This document shows positions 21,445 to 32,500 of a stretch of 64,000 nucleotides of DNA, one piece after another; positions within the stretch are counted from its first letter, which is position 1; every line of letters begins with the position of its first letter. The stretch comes from Didymella arachidicola. Its lineage: Eukaryota > Ascomycota > Dothideomycetes > Pleosporales > Didymellaceae. A program made the translations under genes and the position numbers. Location of the stretch: NCBI GenBank assembly GCA_016630955.3, contig CM049989.1:868001-932000 (forward strand), read 5' to 3'. The notes beneath the pieces are model-generated. The model worked only from the letters and a program-made list of their open reading frames with translations. It did no database searches and had not been told where the DNA came from.

Positions 21445-22740
21445 ATGAAGTCAATCAAGAGGGCCATTGCCAAACTCAGGGGCAAGTCGATTCACAAAAC
21501 GACCAACGGAACAGCCAACAAGGCAAGCAACGGAGCAGCCAAGGGGGCATCATCGCCAGGTCCTGCACTCATACGGAAGCAACAACAGCAGGGCCAACAG
21601 GTGTTGGCGGCAAACACACCGGGGACCTTGCAGCTAGCTCTCCAGAACCGGAGCAATTCGAGCAACGTCTTTGCATACATCACCGGGTTGTCCATCAACG
21701 ACGGCAACAGACCTATCTTCATCCAGGCTGATGGCAGGACCGTCTATTCTCCTCCTTCCCCAAGTCAGCCGCTTGCTAGCGTTGCAGTAGACGTTGCTAT
21801 ACCTCTTGGAGCTCCAGGCAATATTGTCACGGCTACCATCCCCAAGATGGCTGGCGGACGGATCTGGTTCGTAATCGACGCTCGTCTGACGTTCCTCGTA
21901 AATCCTGGCCCGAACATTGTTAATCCCAGCGTAACTAATCCATCCGATCCCAACTACAACCTTAACTGGACATTTGCCGAGTTTACCTACAATGATCAGC
22001 AGCTCTTTGCCAACATCTCCTACGTCGACTTCATCAGCATACCGGTCGCGCTGACGCTGAACACGACCAACAGCGGTACTCTCAGCGTGCCTGGCATGGG
22101 CCCCGACGGGTTCCAGCGCGTAGTCAACGAAATGCGCGCTCAGACGGCTCGCGATGGCAAGCCATGGGACCAATTGATCTACGCGCCCAACGGCAACCCT
22201 CTGCGCGTTTTGAACCCGACGAACCTGCTCGCGACAAACGGCAACGCCTGGAGCAACTACTGGGACGGCTACGTCACAGCCGTGTGGAACAAGTACCGCA
22301 ACGAAGACCTGACGATCAACACGCAAGCAGCAGCAGGCAACATCACAGGCCGCGTGGTCGGCAACGAGCTCCAACTAGGCGCCGCTGGATCCTTCTCCGC
22401 TCCCTCCAGCTCCGACATCTTCACCTGCTCGACGGGCCCGTTCCAGACGGGGCAGAGCCTTGCGCGCGACGGCGTCATCCCGAGGCTTGCAGCGGCGTTC
22501 AATCGCAGTCAGTTGCTCAACACGGCTGGGAACCAGTTCCCCAACGGCGGGAACCCAGGGACGTACTACCAGGATGTGACGACGAATCATTACAGTCGGG
22601 CTGTGCATGCCGTGCAGAAGGATGGTAGGGGGTATGCGTTCCCGTACGACGATGTTGTGCCGGATGGGGGGCAGGATGTTGCGGGCACGCTGCATGCTGG
22701 GGATGCTACGTTGTTTACGATTGCCGTGGGTGGGAACTAG
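21445..22740 (+). CDS. GH64-type glucan endo-1,3-beta-glucosidase
   Basis: Glycoside hydrolase family 64 enzymes cut beta-1,3-glucan, the main fungal wall glucan, and often release laminaripentaose. The product is 431 residues, single exon, ATG 21445. Residues about 55-431 match the family from recall: LQLALQNRSNSSNVFAYITG, GRIWFVIDARLTFLVNPGP, LNWTFAEFTYNDQQLFANIS, YVDFISIPVALTL and FSSPSSSDIFTCSTGPFQTG-like text (here FSAPSSSDIFTCSTGPFQTG). The N terminus is unusual. It starts MKSIKRAIAKLRGKSIHKTT, strongly basic with no hydrophobic core, followed by an Ala/Asn-rich linker and a Gln run (QQQQGQQ). There is therefore no visible classical signal peptide, although most characterised members are secreted. 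A missed upstream exon or non-classical export are both possible. Confidence 0.88.
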   Translation: MKSIKRAIAKLRGKSIHKTTNGTANKASNGAAKGASSPGPALIRKQQQQGQQVLAANTPGTLQLALQNRSNSSNVFAYITGLSINDGNRPIFIQADGRTVYSPPSPSQPLASVAVDVAIPLGAPGNIVTATIPKMAGGRIWFVIDARLTFLVNPGPNIVNPSVTNPSDPNYNLNWTFAEFTYNDQQLFANISYVDFISIPVALTLNTTNSGTLSVPGMGPDGFQRVVNEMRAQTARDGKPWDQLIYAPNGNPLRVLNPTNLLATNGNAWSNYWDGYVTAVWNKYRNEDLTINTQAAAGNITGRVVGNELQLGAAGSFSAPSSSDIFTCSTGPFQTGQSLARDGVIPRLAAAFNRSQLLNTAGNQFPNGGNPGTYYQDVTTNHYSRAVHAVQKDGRGYAFPYDDVVPDGGQDVAGTLHAGDATLFTIAVGGN

Positions 22741-23290
22741 GATGTGCATGGTGGGAGAGGGGGGGATTTGGACGTATATACCTGATTTGTACTTGCTGCA
22801 TAGTTGTACCAGACTGGAATTCGATGATGGGACCTACTATGCCTCTGTTATGACGATGTCGTTGTGGTTCGTTGCAACATGACGACAGGGGGAACTCTTC
22901 AACCTGAGGTCGATGTGACAAAAGCCGAGGTGAAGCCTGCTGCTACCAAAAGGAAGCATGGCAGCGGCGGCGGCAGCGCCCCGTCGCGGAGGATTATGAC
23001 GGATCACCGTCGATCGAGTGGGCGGTCCCCCCGGCCGGGACTTGCCGACAGCATCTCGCAGCGACGTGCGTGCTCTGCGATGGTCGCAAAACTTTGTCTC
23101 GACCGCGCGCGTCTGAGCGAACCGTGGACGTGTGGGGCCAGCCATTGACGAGAGACGATTCCTGCTGCGCTGCGGCGTGCTATCCGTCGATTCCGCTGGC
23201 GCCTCTCAAGCTAACGCCCTCGCCTGCCGCGCCCTCCTTCGTCGCGGTAGATCTCCGGATCTCAGGTCGCGAGCGCGAGCATCCACCGTC
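22741..23290. other. Intergenic between GH64 and a Zn2Cys6 gene
   Basis: About 550 bases. It holds the 3' flank of GH64 and a GC-rich upstream region of the next gene. The frame of the next gene stays open back to 23132 but without a better ATG. Confidence 0.5.
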
Positions 23291-25590
23291 ATGTCGCAGA
23301 GCGCGTACCCACCGCCAGACCAGGACGCGCCGCATCCCTACACGCCGCTCTACCCGCAGCACCCCAATGCCCAGCTGCTCGACGGCCCGCCGCCGCCGCG
23401 CGCAGTGCCCTATCCACCGCCGCCGGACGGCTATCCCAAGCTGGAGAACATCAACGAGGTGCTCCAGGCGCAGGCCCTCCATGCGAACCACGCCCTGACC
23501 GACCAGCGCCCGCTGCCGGCGCCGCCGCCTGGCCAGGTGCAGATTCCCGCATTGCAGCAGCCGCCGCCGCCGGCCAACAAGCCCAACCGTCTACGCAAGG
23601 CCTGCGACTCGTGCAGCATTCGGAAGGTCAAGTGCGACGAGTCCGGCCCACCGTGTAGGGCCTGCGCTGCGCTGGAGATCCCATGCACCTTCGACCGCCC
23701 CAGTCGCAGACGCGGCCCCCCCAACCGCCATGCTGAGGCCATCAAGAAGCGCCGCCTCGAAGACGGCGACCCAGCCTCGGCCTATGCCTCGCCGCAGTCG
23801 CCCACGAATGCCGCCCACGCCCTCGCCCAGCTGCAGTCGTCGAGCCCCACCCAGCTCTCCGCCGAGACCATATGCCCCCTCAACACCATGAACGCCCTGA
23901 TCGACGACTTCTTCACCTACATCCACCCGCTGTGTCCCTTCCCCCACGAGCCGTCGTTCCGCGAAGCATGGGCGCGCCGCGAAGACTACACCAACCCCTC
24001 GTTCCTGGCGCTGTTGGCCTCCATGATCGCCGCTCTCGTCGCCTCGTTCCCACGCAAGCCGCGCCTCCACTTGAAGACGCAGATCCGCAAAGAGTACCCG
24101 TCTCATCTCTCGCTGGTCGACAAGTGCCGCGAGGTGTGTGCCCAGGCGCGGGGACCGGGCTACCTGGACCGCCCGACCCTGAACGTCTACGACGCCTGCA
24201 CGAGCTATTTCCTGGGACTGACAGGCGCCTACGTCTTCCAATGGCGCCAGTTGCGCCTGTACTTTGCCGAATGCCTCACCGTCATACGCTCTTTGGGTCT
24301 GCACAAGGCGCACGAACAAGGCTACACCCATCTTGGCGCTGTGCCCAACGCCTGGGGCTCTGACGGTCCCAACTACGATGGCGCGCGCGACTTCAAGCTG
24401 GACCACATCACAGAACAGATCGGACGAAGGGTGTTCTGGACCGTCTTCGTTGGTGTGCGGTAGGTCTTGCGTGGGCAAGTGTCATTCCAAGTGCTAATCA
24501 TGAACAGAACGATACAACAACTCGGTGCATCCTTCGGCGAGCTGACCATTGCACCGGCGACGCCGACTGAGCCCCTGCCTCCTTTGCCCGTCGAAGTCGA
24601 CGACGTCCACATCTTTCCAGACGAGATCCACCCGCAGCAGCCTGGCGTGGTTCCCATCGTCGCAGGCTTCAACGTCAATGTACGAATCTTCCTTACCTAC
24701 TCCTCCCTCTCCACAGCCGAAATGGCGTTTGGCATGGATGAGATCTTCGACTGGGACAGACAACAACGCATCTTCGAGCAGAGCCTGCAACGCTGCAGGC
24801 AGATCCTCGACAGCCTCCCAGAGGTCCTCAAGGTACAATCAAAAGGCGCACGCGAGAACATCGCACAAGTCGCACAGCCGAAGCAGCCCTACTTCCCCCC
24901 GCTGCCAGACTTCGACGGCATGCGCGACCCCGCGCTAAATAACTTTGCCTCCCCCGAAGCCCAGGACCTTCGTCGCTACGAAATCCAAAAGGCGAACATA
25001 TACGCCACCCACCTAGCAACGCGCTCATACCTCGTCGAGAAGTACTTTATGCTCTCCGACAAAGCCCGCGCCAAAGCCCAAACCAGCATCCAAACCTCCC
25101 CCAGCGTCCTATCCACGGGAATGGACAGATTCGTATCGCACAACGCCGCCGACGCCTCGGCCCTCGAGAAAACAATGTCCGAGGAGCGCGAGCTCGTCGT
25201 CAAAGACCTGCTCGTCGTCCTCGGCGCAATCGACATGGTCAACATGGAGCCCAACGGCGATTCCTTTGTAAGTACCCTCTCACCCCCGGCCCAATCCATC
25301 CAGCAACAAAAGCTCACGTTGCATCCCCTGGCTCGCAGACGCAGAAAATCCGCTCCATCGCGAGCACCCTGCTCGAAGTCCCCAAGGAGCGCAAGGGCAG
25401 CGTCGCGCTGCAGCACCAGGATTATCTGTACAAGTTTCTCGATATTCTGAGTAAGTTGGAGCGCGTGAGTCCCGAGGCGAGCGATCCTGCGGCGGGCGTG
25501 GATGAGGAGGGGGAGTTGAGGCTGTGGGCGGATTTGAGGGATCATCAGCTCAAGTTTCAGGAACAGGGGGGGGTGTATGGGTTCGCGTAG
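23291..25590 (+). CDS. Zn2Cys6 transcription factor with fungal-specific regulatory domain
   Basis: Nuclear DNA-binding regulator, 726 residues, from three exons (23291-24459, 24508-25267, 25339-25590). The start ATG 23291 gives MSQSAYPPPDQ, and a Pro-rich leader of about 100 residues follows. The zinc cluster at about 103-135 has all six cysteines: ACDSCSIRKVKCDESGPPC and RACAALEIPC. It is followed by a basic linker RRRGPPNRHAEAIKKRR. The fungal_trans middle region covers about 190-470 (NALIDDFFTYIHPLCPFPHE, YDACTSYFLGLTGAYVFQWR, RRVFWTVFVG). The last exon ends QEQGGVYGFA. The join at 24459/24508 gives VFVGVRTIQQL. The target pathway is unknown; the neighbouring GH64 gene is a possible but unproven target. 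Codons shift from C-ending to G-ending near the 3' end. Confidence 0.9.
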
Positions 25591-25775
25591 GATTGTTCGT
25601 GTTTATATTGTTATCCGCATGGTGTGAATATAGTAGACAGAGGATAGGTCAAGTAGACTGCGATGGCAATCAACGCATGCCATGTTGAAACGTCTGAAAC
25701 GTCTGAAATGATATGGCGCTATTCAACCATCACCCCCCAACACCATGCCAATGCAATGCCACAAAACCCTCCCCA

Positions 25776-28260
25776 TCAATGACTGATATATTGAAACACA
25801 GCACTCACCTCCCCGCACCCCTCCGCCGTCTCCTGCCTCAGGAGCAAATCCTGAATCCTCCCCAGCGGCCCCTCCTCCCCATCATTAACAAAGTGATTCC
25901 ACGTACTCGTATCCCCATACAGCATCGCAGGGGCCCGTACAGTCTGCCTCCCGTCCTCCTTGCGGCAGCGCTTGCACTTGAACGTATCGTGCGTATCGCT
26001 CGTAGTATCGTCTCTGTACATGAACAGCTCGCGCAGCGAGTCGAGGCTAAAATGCCGCTCGACGTCCTCTGCGGAGTCGACAACGCAGCTAGACAGACTC
26101 TGCTTGTGTGACTGGCGCTGGAAAATCTTCTCCTCAATGGTGCCCGTCGTCATGAAGCGGTACACAAAGCAGTCCTTCTTCTGCCCGTCGCGCCACACGC
26201 GGGCGAGCGCCTGCTGGTCCGCGGCGGGGTTCCAGTCCGGGTCGAAGAGGACGAGGCGGTTTGCGCCGATGAGGTTGAGGCCGCAGCCGCCTGCTTTGGA
26301 GGAGAGGAGGAAGACGAATTCCGGGCCTTGGGGGTCGTTGAATTTGTCGACGAGTTTCTGCCGCTTGGAGACGTTCATGGTGCCGTCGAGCCGGAGGCAC
26401 CCGTAGCCGCGGGAGCGGCAGAGGGCCGCGAAGATGTCGAGGGTTTGCGTGTAGTTTGAGATGAGGACGATTTTGTCGTTTGTTTCGGCGCGGATACGTG
26501 CGAGCATGCGGTCGAGGACGAGCATTTTGCCAGAGTACCATACTTTGACTTCGCGGTCTCGGCCGCGAGCGTCCTTGGGTACGAAGTCCGAGGGGAGCCG
26601 GTCCTCGCAGCCGGGTAGGTCTGAAGGAAGGTCGAGCAGGTCAGGGTGGTTGCAGAGCTTTTTCAGCATGCCGATGGCCTTGAGAGGCTGAGAGCCCTTG
26701 CCCCTGAGTAGAGCCTTGATCTCGGGTGACTGGAGGAAATGGCTGTAGAGGTCTTTTTGAAATGGCGAGGCATTGCAGAACACGACGTGTTCATACTTGA
26801 CAGGGAGATACTTGGAAAGGATGTCGTTAGTCCGCCGGATGATGAACTTGTTGACGAGCGTCAGAAGCTCTTTGAGACGCTCGTCACCCTTCTTCCTCTG
26901 TTCCTCTGTGCCATCAGCATCGCGACCTCTCAGAATCGGAATCTCAAACTGCTTGCGGAAATCCGCGCGTGTGCCGAGGTAGTTGGGATTGGCAAAGTTC
27001 AGAAGCGCAAAGTATTCCGAGAGATCGTTTTGGATGGGTGTGCCGGAGAGGATGACACGTCGCTGGACATTCAGCCCGTTCAGCGCTGTGAACGTCTGAC
27101 TCTCTCCGTTCTTCAGGCGGTGCCCTTCGTCGCAGAGCAGCAGACCGATCTGTGTCTGCCCAAACTCCTCGACGTATAGGCGGAGTGTCTCGTAGGAGAC
27201 AATGAGGACAGGACGAACAACCGAGCGTCCAGACGCAATGGACCACTGCCGTATCTGCTGGATGAGCTCTTCTTTCGTAGCCTTGCCGTCGATGGCGAAA
27301 GGATGGATAGCATCGGGACCTAGCCATTTAACGAGTTCGTTTGCCCAATTCCTCACCAGACTGGACGGGCAGGCAATCACGCACTTCTGTATCGTTGGCT
27401 TGCCGGCATCGGGGGATTGCTTTATCAACGTCCACATGAGAGCGATGCACTGCAGTGTTTTGCCGAGACCCATCTCGTCCGCCATAATGCACCCATTCGC
27501 CTTCGGGTCGATCAAGCCCGTTGTAGCGCGGTACAAGAATCGCACGCCTTCGACCTGATGCGGGCGCAAGACCTTGGCCAGTCTCGGATCGATGACAACC
27601 GGCACCCGTGGCCGTTCCTGGTCGACCTTCTTCTTCAAACCGAGAATCTCCGCAAGACTTTTGTGCACAACCGGTGTGTCCATCTCTTTCCTCTCCTCCT
27701 GGCTCATCTTGGGCACTACCTCTTCCTTCGGTACAGGCTTATCGTCGACCGTTGGATCATACAGCACAATCGCAAACTCTCCACTTGGGTCGTGCAGCGG
27801 TCGCGCCACAAACACGGCACCCTGCCGCATACCCAGCAACGGTGCGGGGCGATTGGCATTGTACGCCGTCGTGTCCTTGTTGAGCAGCGGGACGGTAAAC
27901 CTCGCCCTGAAGGCAGTATCCTTGTCCCTTGCCTTGAACACCGGGAATCGGTTGATGTCTCGCGTGGCAAGCGCAAGGCGGTCGTCGTTCGAATACGGCT
28001 TGTCGTCGCCATTCTCGCCGTCAGCGCCAGCGTAGTCGACCTTCCGTCTCTTCCTGGCGGGCTTCTCTGATACTCGAGTCGATGTTGCGGAGCCGGGGCA
28101 TTTGAAGGGCTTGTGCAGGCGCTCTGCGGTCTGTGGGGTGCCGCCATACAACCGCACGACTGGCTTCGCGGGGGTGGATTCCGCCGTCGTGAGGGCCTTG
28201 GGACGATGCCTGCATGCTGTTAGACTCCAATCGTAGACTGCCGAGTGAATCCACGTACAT
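25776..28260 (-). CDS. RAD54: DNA repair and recombination ATPase RAD54
   Basis: SNF2-family translocase that works with Rad51 in homologous recombination. The large exon (25776-28209) has all helicase motifs: DEMGLGKTLQCIALMWT, LLLCDEGHRLKNGE, LSGTPIQNDLSEYF, KIVLISNYTQTLD, LLSSKAGGCGLNLIGANRLV and DPDWNPAADQQALARVWRDG. The N-terminal RLHKPFKCPG matches the start of yeast Rad54 in type, and RPLHDPSGEFAIVLYDPTVD is also typical. There is no ATG at the exon's 5' end. A 49-bp intron (28210-28258, GTACGT...GCAG) splits an ATG as AT|G, giving MHRPKALTTAE and 811 residues, near the usual size. A non-ATG frame continues upstream of it, so the exact start is uncertain. It is divergent from uL11m with about 180 bases between. 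Confidence 0.95.
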
Positions 28261-28439
28261 TGCGTGGTTCGAGTGCAAAGTGGTAGGGGTGTTGACCAGC
28301 GCGGCAGGTGGCAAGGCAGTCGCGTCGCGATTCCCTAGCACCTCGCGTCATCACATGACGAACATCTTTCCACCCAGCGCCGTCTCAACCTCTAGCTCGG
28401 AGGTCCGCACCCCCCATCCCCACCACCCATCCCTCCACC

Positions 28440-29036
28440 ATGGCCAAGAAAGCCCTCCAAAAGGACCAAATCGTCAAACTCATAGTCGGCGCAGGCCAAG
28501 CCTCGCCCTCGCCGCCCGTCGGCCCCGCCCTGGGCAGCAAAGGCGTGAAGAGCATGGATTTCTGCAAAGTAACCCTACCCTGCCTCCCAGACACACACAC
28601 ACACACACAACCCTCCTAATACTCCCCCCAGGAATTCAACGCGCGAACCGCACACTACAACCCGGGCACCCCAATCCCCGCACGCATCACAGTGCGCCCA
28701 GACCGCTCATTCCACTTCAGTCTGCGCACGCCCCCGACCGCAACACTCCTGCTGTCCGCTGCGGGCGTCGCCCCGACGAAGAGCAAGATCCGCGGCGCGG
28801 GCAATGTGCCGGGCCCGATGAACAACCACGAGGGCCAGAAGGGGAAGACGAGCACGAGTAGTCCGACGGTGGGGAATGCGGTGTTGGGGTCTGTGGGGAC
28901 GGTGAGCTTGAAGCATGTTTATGAGATTGCGAGGATTAAGCATAGTGAGACGAGGCTTTCGGGGTTGAGTCTGGAGGGGATTGCTAGGAGTGTTGTGGGG
29001 CAGGCGGGGAGTTTGGGGGTTGTGGTTGTTCCGTGA
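28440..29036 (+). CDS. Mitochondrial ribosomal protein uL11 (bacterial L11 type)
   Basis: Large-subunit protein of the mitochondrial ribosome at the GTPase-associated centre. The product is 177 residues from two exons (28440-28568, 28632-29036; GTAACC...CCCAG). The L11 N-terminal signature is seen as IVKLIVGAGQASPSPPVGPA and LGSKGVKSMDFCKEFN, and the RNA-binding C-terminal part as VGTVSLKHVYEIARIKHSE and LEGIARSVVGQAGSLGVVV. An insertion of about 25 residues rich in Gly, Asn and Lys (IRGAGNVPGPMNNHEGQKGK) lies in the middle. No obvious cleavable targeting peptide is seen, as in other members that import through internal signals. The single intron carries an (AC)9 run at 28591-28608. Confidence 0.92.
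28591..28608 (+). repeat. (AC)9 dinucleotide repeat in the uL11m intron
   Basis: Eighteen bases of perfect AC repeat between donor and acceptor of the only intron. It is likely to vary in length between strains. Confidence 0.9.
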
Positions 29037-29571
29037 GGGTGGTGGGGAAGGATGGGTGGTGTATGATTAGGAGGGTGGTTCGTTGTTGAGATTTTCCTGC
29101 CTGCGTTGGGCTGGACTTCTGTGCAGAGATCATGTGCTACTGGAAGAGCATGGATGGCCCGCATGAGGCGTGTACGAGATGTGTATATCAAGACATGTGT
29201 TTGCGATATCTCAGCATGTTGCAATTCAAGCACTGGCAGTATCTCTTGATTTCGGCATGTAACATGCGCCTATACCCTACAACCGTGCAATATCAAACGA
29301 TTAGCGCAGCTCCAGCTGGCGAAAAGCAACCCCCAGCAGCAACAATAACAGAAAGATGACGGTAAATTACGCCGCCCAGATCCATGCCGAGGTAAAGGAA
29401 AGTATGGCGTCGGTGCAATATACACTGTCCCAGTGCATGGGTATAAGCAACCTGACAAGTAAATCCGTGTGCGCCATGCGCCTGATGCGCGCGTTTCCCA
29501 AACGCCAATGTAGAAACACATACTCAAGAAACACATAGTTGGGAAGCTAAAAGTGGATGTGCGACGCATCA
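29037..29571. other. Convergent intergenic region
   Basis: About 535 bases between the 3' ends of uL11m and the JHD1 gene. Only chance ORFs are present. Confidence 0.5.
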
Positions 29572-32500
29572 TCAGGCGCCCGCTTGGGCGCGTGTCGGCG
29601 TGACCTGCGCGGGCGCGTGTGAAGGCGACGCTACCGACGTCTCGCCCCGACTGCGGCGCCGCAGGCCATGCTCCTCGGCCTGCAGTTGCTTGATGAGGTC
29701 GCGGCTGGCTTGGTCAAGGTTCGGGTCGATCAAGTCGAGATTGATGCCCATGCCTAGTGTCATCGCCATGGAAAGGCCCTGCTCGAGCTTGACACCGTCT
29801 TTGCTATCGCGGCGTCGACCTCCTGGAGTCTTCGGCGTACGGCTGCCGCGCTGCGCTGTTTTGTGTGTCGAGGATGGGGCGTTTTGGTGATGAGCTGTTG
29901 GGGTAACTGGGGGTATGAAGTCGGAGCCAGTAGTGAACATGTTGTGATTGTGCGTAGTAGGAGATGTGGGTGATGGTGCCCGTACCTGCTGAGGCGAAAC
30001 TGGCGAGGAGTAACGATGGACGGCAGCGTGCTGCGTTGGTGGATAAGGCATATATCCGTTCATTTGATGATGACCGTTCGCGCGCTGTGTTGAATCGTGA
30101 TAGGCTGGTGGCCCGGGCGTCAGTGGCTCGATGCTGGGACCTTGCTGCTGACCGTTGGTCTCGGAGTACTGCACACCATCTGTTTTCCCGTGGTTGCCTT
30201 GCTGCTCAATAGACGACACAATCATGTCTTCGTTTGGTGGGTAAGAGGGCGCCATACTTGCAGGCGCATACTCTTCATGTGCATAGCCATGGAGCGCTGG
30301 ATCGATAGGCATGAGCTCTTCCTCTGGCTGCTGGCTCAAAGCCTGCTGGGCCGAGTATGCAATGTCTTGGAGAAGGGACCCACCAATGCTAAACTGATGT
30401 GGCAACGAGTGACGGGGATGGTGTCCATTGCTGAATCCTCCGTCGTCCATGGAAGGTTCCTGCTTCATTCTCTTGGGCATCAAAGTCGAGTCTTCCTCGC
30501 TGACGCGTCGGCGCTTTGCCGCAGAGCCCCTAGGAACGGGCACCTCATTCGCCTTGATAGGATCGACATTGCCGTACTCGTCATGAATACAGCGGCGCTG
30601 CGAATTGTCAGTTGTAGCCCTGTCCATCACGTGGGAATACGTACCTTGCTCTTGCGACAGTCAGCACAAGCCTTAACGCGACCAGACTTGAGTGCGTAGG
30701 GATCGCCGTTCACGTCAGCCATGATGGGGCCGCCATTGACGGGGCCGGCCACCGCTGCAGCGAGGCCTTCGACGATAGAGTGGTCGCTGAGACGACGCTT
30801 GACAGAGATGCCATAAGAACCTGAGAGGTCAATCGTGTGCATGCCCGGCTTGGACGAGTCCACGAGCTCGTCCTTGTGCTTGCACCTAATTCTTCTCTTA
30901 CGGCAGGCATCGCATGCAACTCGCTTTGGACCAAGCTGAGACGTTTTGGGAGTAGTGATGTGAGGGTTGTTTGCGCTTGGGCGGAGGAAGCCGGTCATTG
31001 GCGCGGCGGAGGAAGGTGTGACTGGCTCGATCAGATGTCCAGCATCTACGATGTCAGGCGGCGACAGATCATATGCTCTGACTGAATCCGGCAGTCTGTC
31101 GACTAGAGGCCTGGGCGGTTCAGGTTGAGGTTCAGGTTCATGTTGAGGTTCAGGTTCATGTTGAGGTTCAGGTTCATGTTCGTGTTCGATCTTTCCGACT
31201 GGAGGCAGGCTTGCCCCTTTGGTGACGACTTCCACCGGTGCAGGCAGTGGAGCATCAGAGACAGCCCAAGCTGGAATGCTCTCGTTGCCACGCTTCCAGG
31301 CGATCCACATTGCAAAGTGACGTTCCAAGACCACCGGATCGCCATGGCCCTTCGGTATGGACCTAGTTACTGCGTTGCGTGTCTTTTGTGGCATCTCAAT
31401 CTTGTCCAGCGAGATCATGACGGTTCGATGGATGTAGTTTAGAACGTCAGTAAGACCCTCAAGCTCGTGTTTGGGATAATAGCGCCGGTTGTAATTTGCC
31501 GGGCCCAGGTGCGAGTTGTGGCCAAATTTGCCCGGCTCACACCAGATGGGTGTTTCTCGTTTGAATTGTTCGCCCCTCTGCAGGAGCTCTTGCACCGACT
31601 GAGGTACTGGATCTTCCTCCAGGTACTTGATGACTGTCAACCACATGATCTTCTGGAAGAAGGGGTAGCGGAACATTTGAGCGACTTTGGTACTCTTCTC
31701 GACCTCGAGAACTTGGAGCTGCATGCCGTAGTGTATGCGAGTTAGGAAGTTGCCGCCGATGACCAGGCTGTCTTCAGGGGTCCATACAGCGTGAATCCAG
31801 CCAGAAGGGATCAACATGGTGTCCCCGGGATACAGATCGACGCGGTAGCATTCTTTGACTTGCTTTCCGAGCCAGTCGTGTCCTTGATTAGGTGAAAGAC
31901 ACCAGTCTTCGTATTTCTTCATATTCTGCTTCGTTGGCGGAATGAAGAAGAAGACCTTCTTCCCCTTGACAATATGGTAGTAGACCGAGGAGCCACCAAA
32001 GTCGATGTGGAAGTCTGTAAAGCAGTCTGCCACGGACATTAGGCAATAAAACTGCACGGGCGGGGGTGCAAACTTGTCGTCTTGGCGCCAAACAGAGTCT
32101 TGCAAGTCCATGTCTCGCACAACCTTTGGTCGTCTGATCAGCTTTCCAAGCCGGCTGCGCGAGACTTCCAGGCTGATGACGTTTCGCACAGGCTTCTCGC
32201 CTTGCTGTTCGTAATAGTCTGCCCACTTGGCCATGGTCCACTTCCTGCCCTCGCCTTCCTGAGCTTTGACGTCGATGACGGGGACCGTCTCGTTCGCTCC
32301 GTACAATTCAGCGACTCGGCGAACAGTCAACCCTTGCGGTATAACCATGCCCAGTTTGTCTTGTCCGTCGTCGGCGGCTGTCTCGTGTTCGAAAGGAGAG
32401 TCTGGCTCTTCGTTCCACTCGGAAGACTTGTCCATGGGCGCGGCAGGCTCAGACACTGCGTCCGGCGAGTGCCAAGGCCGAGGGTTGAGCTCGCGGGGGA

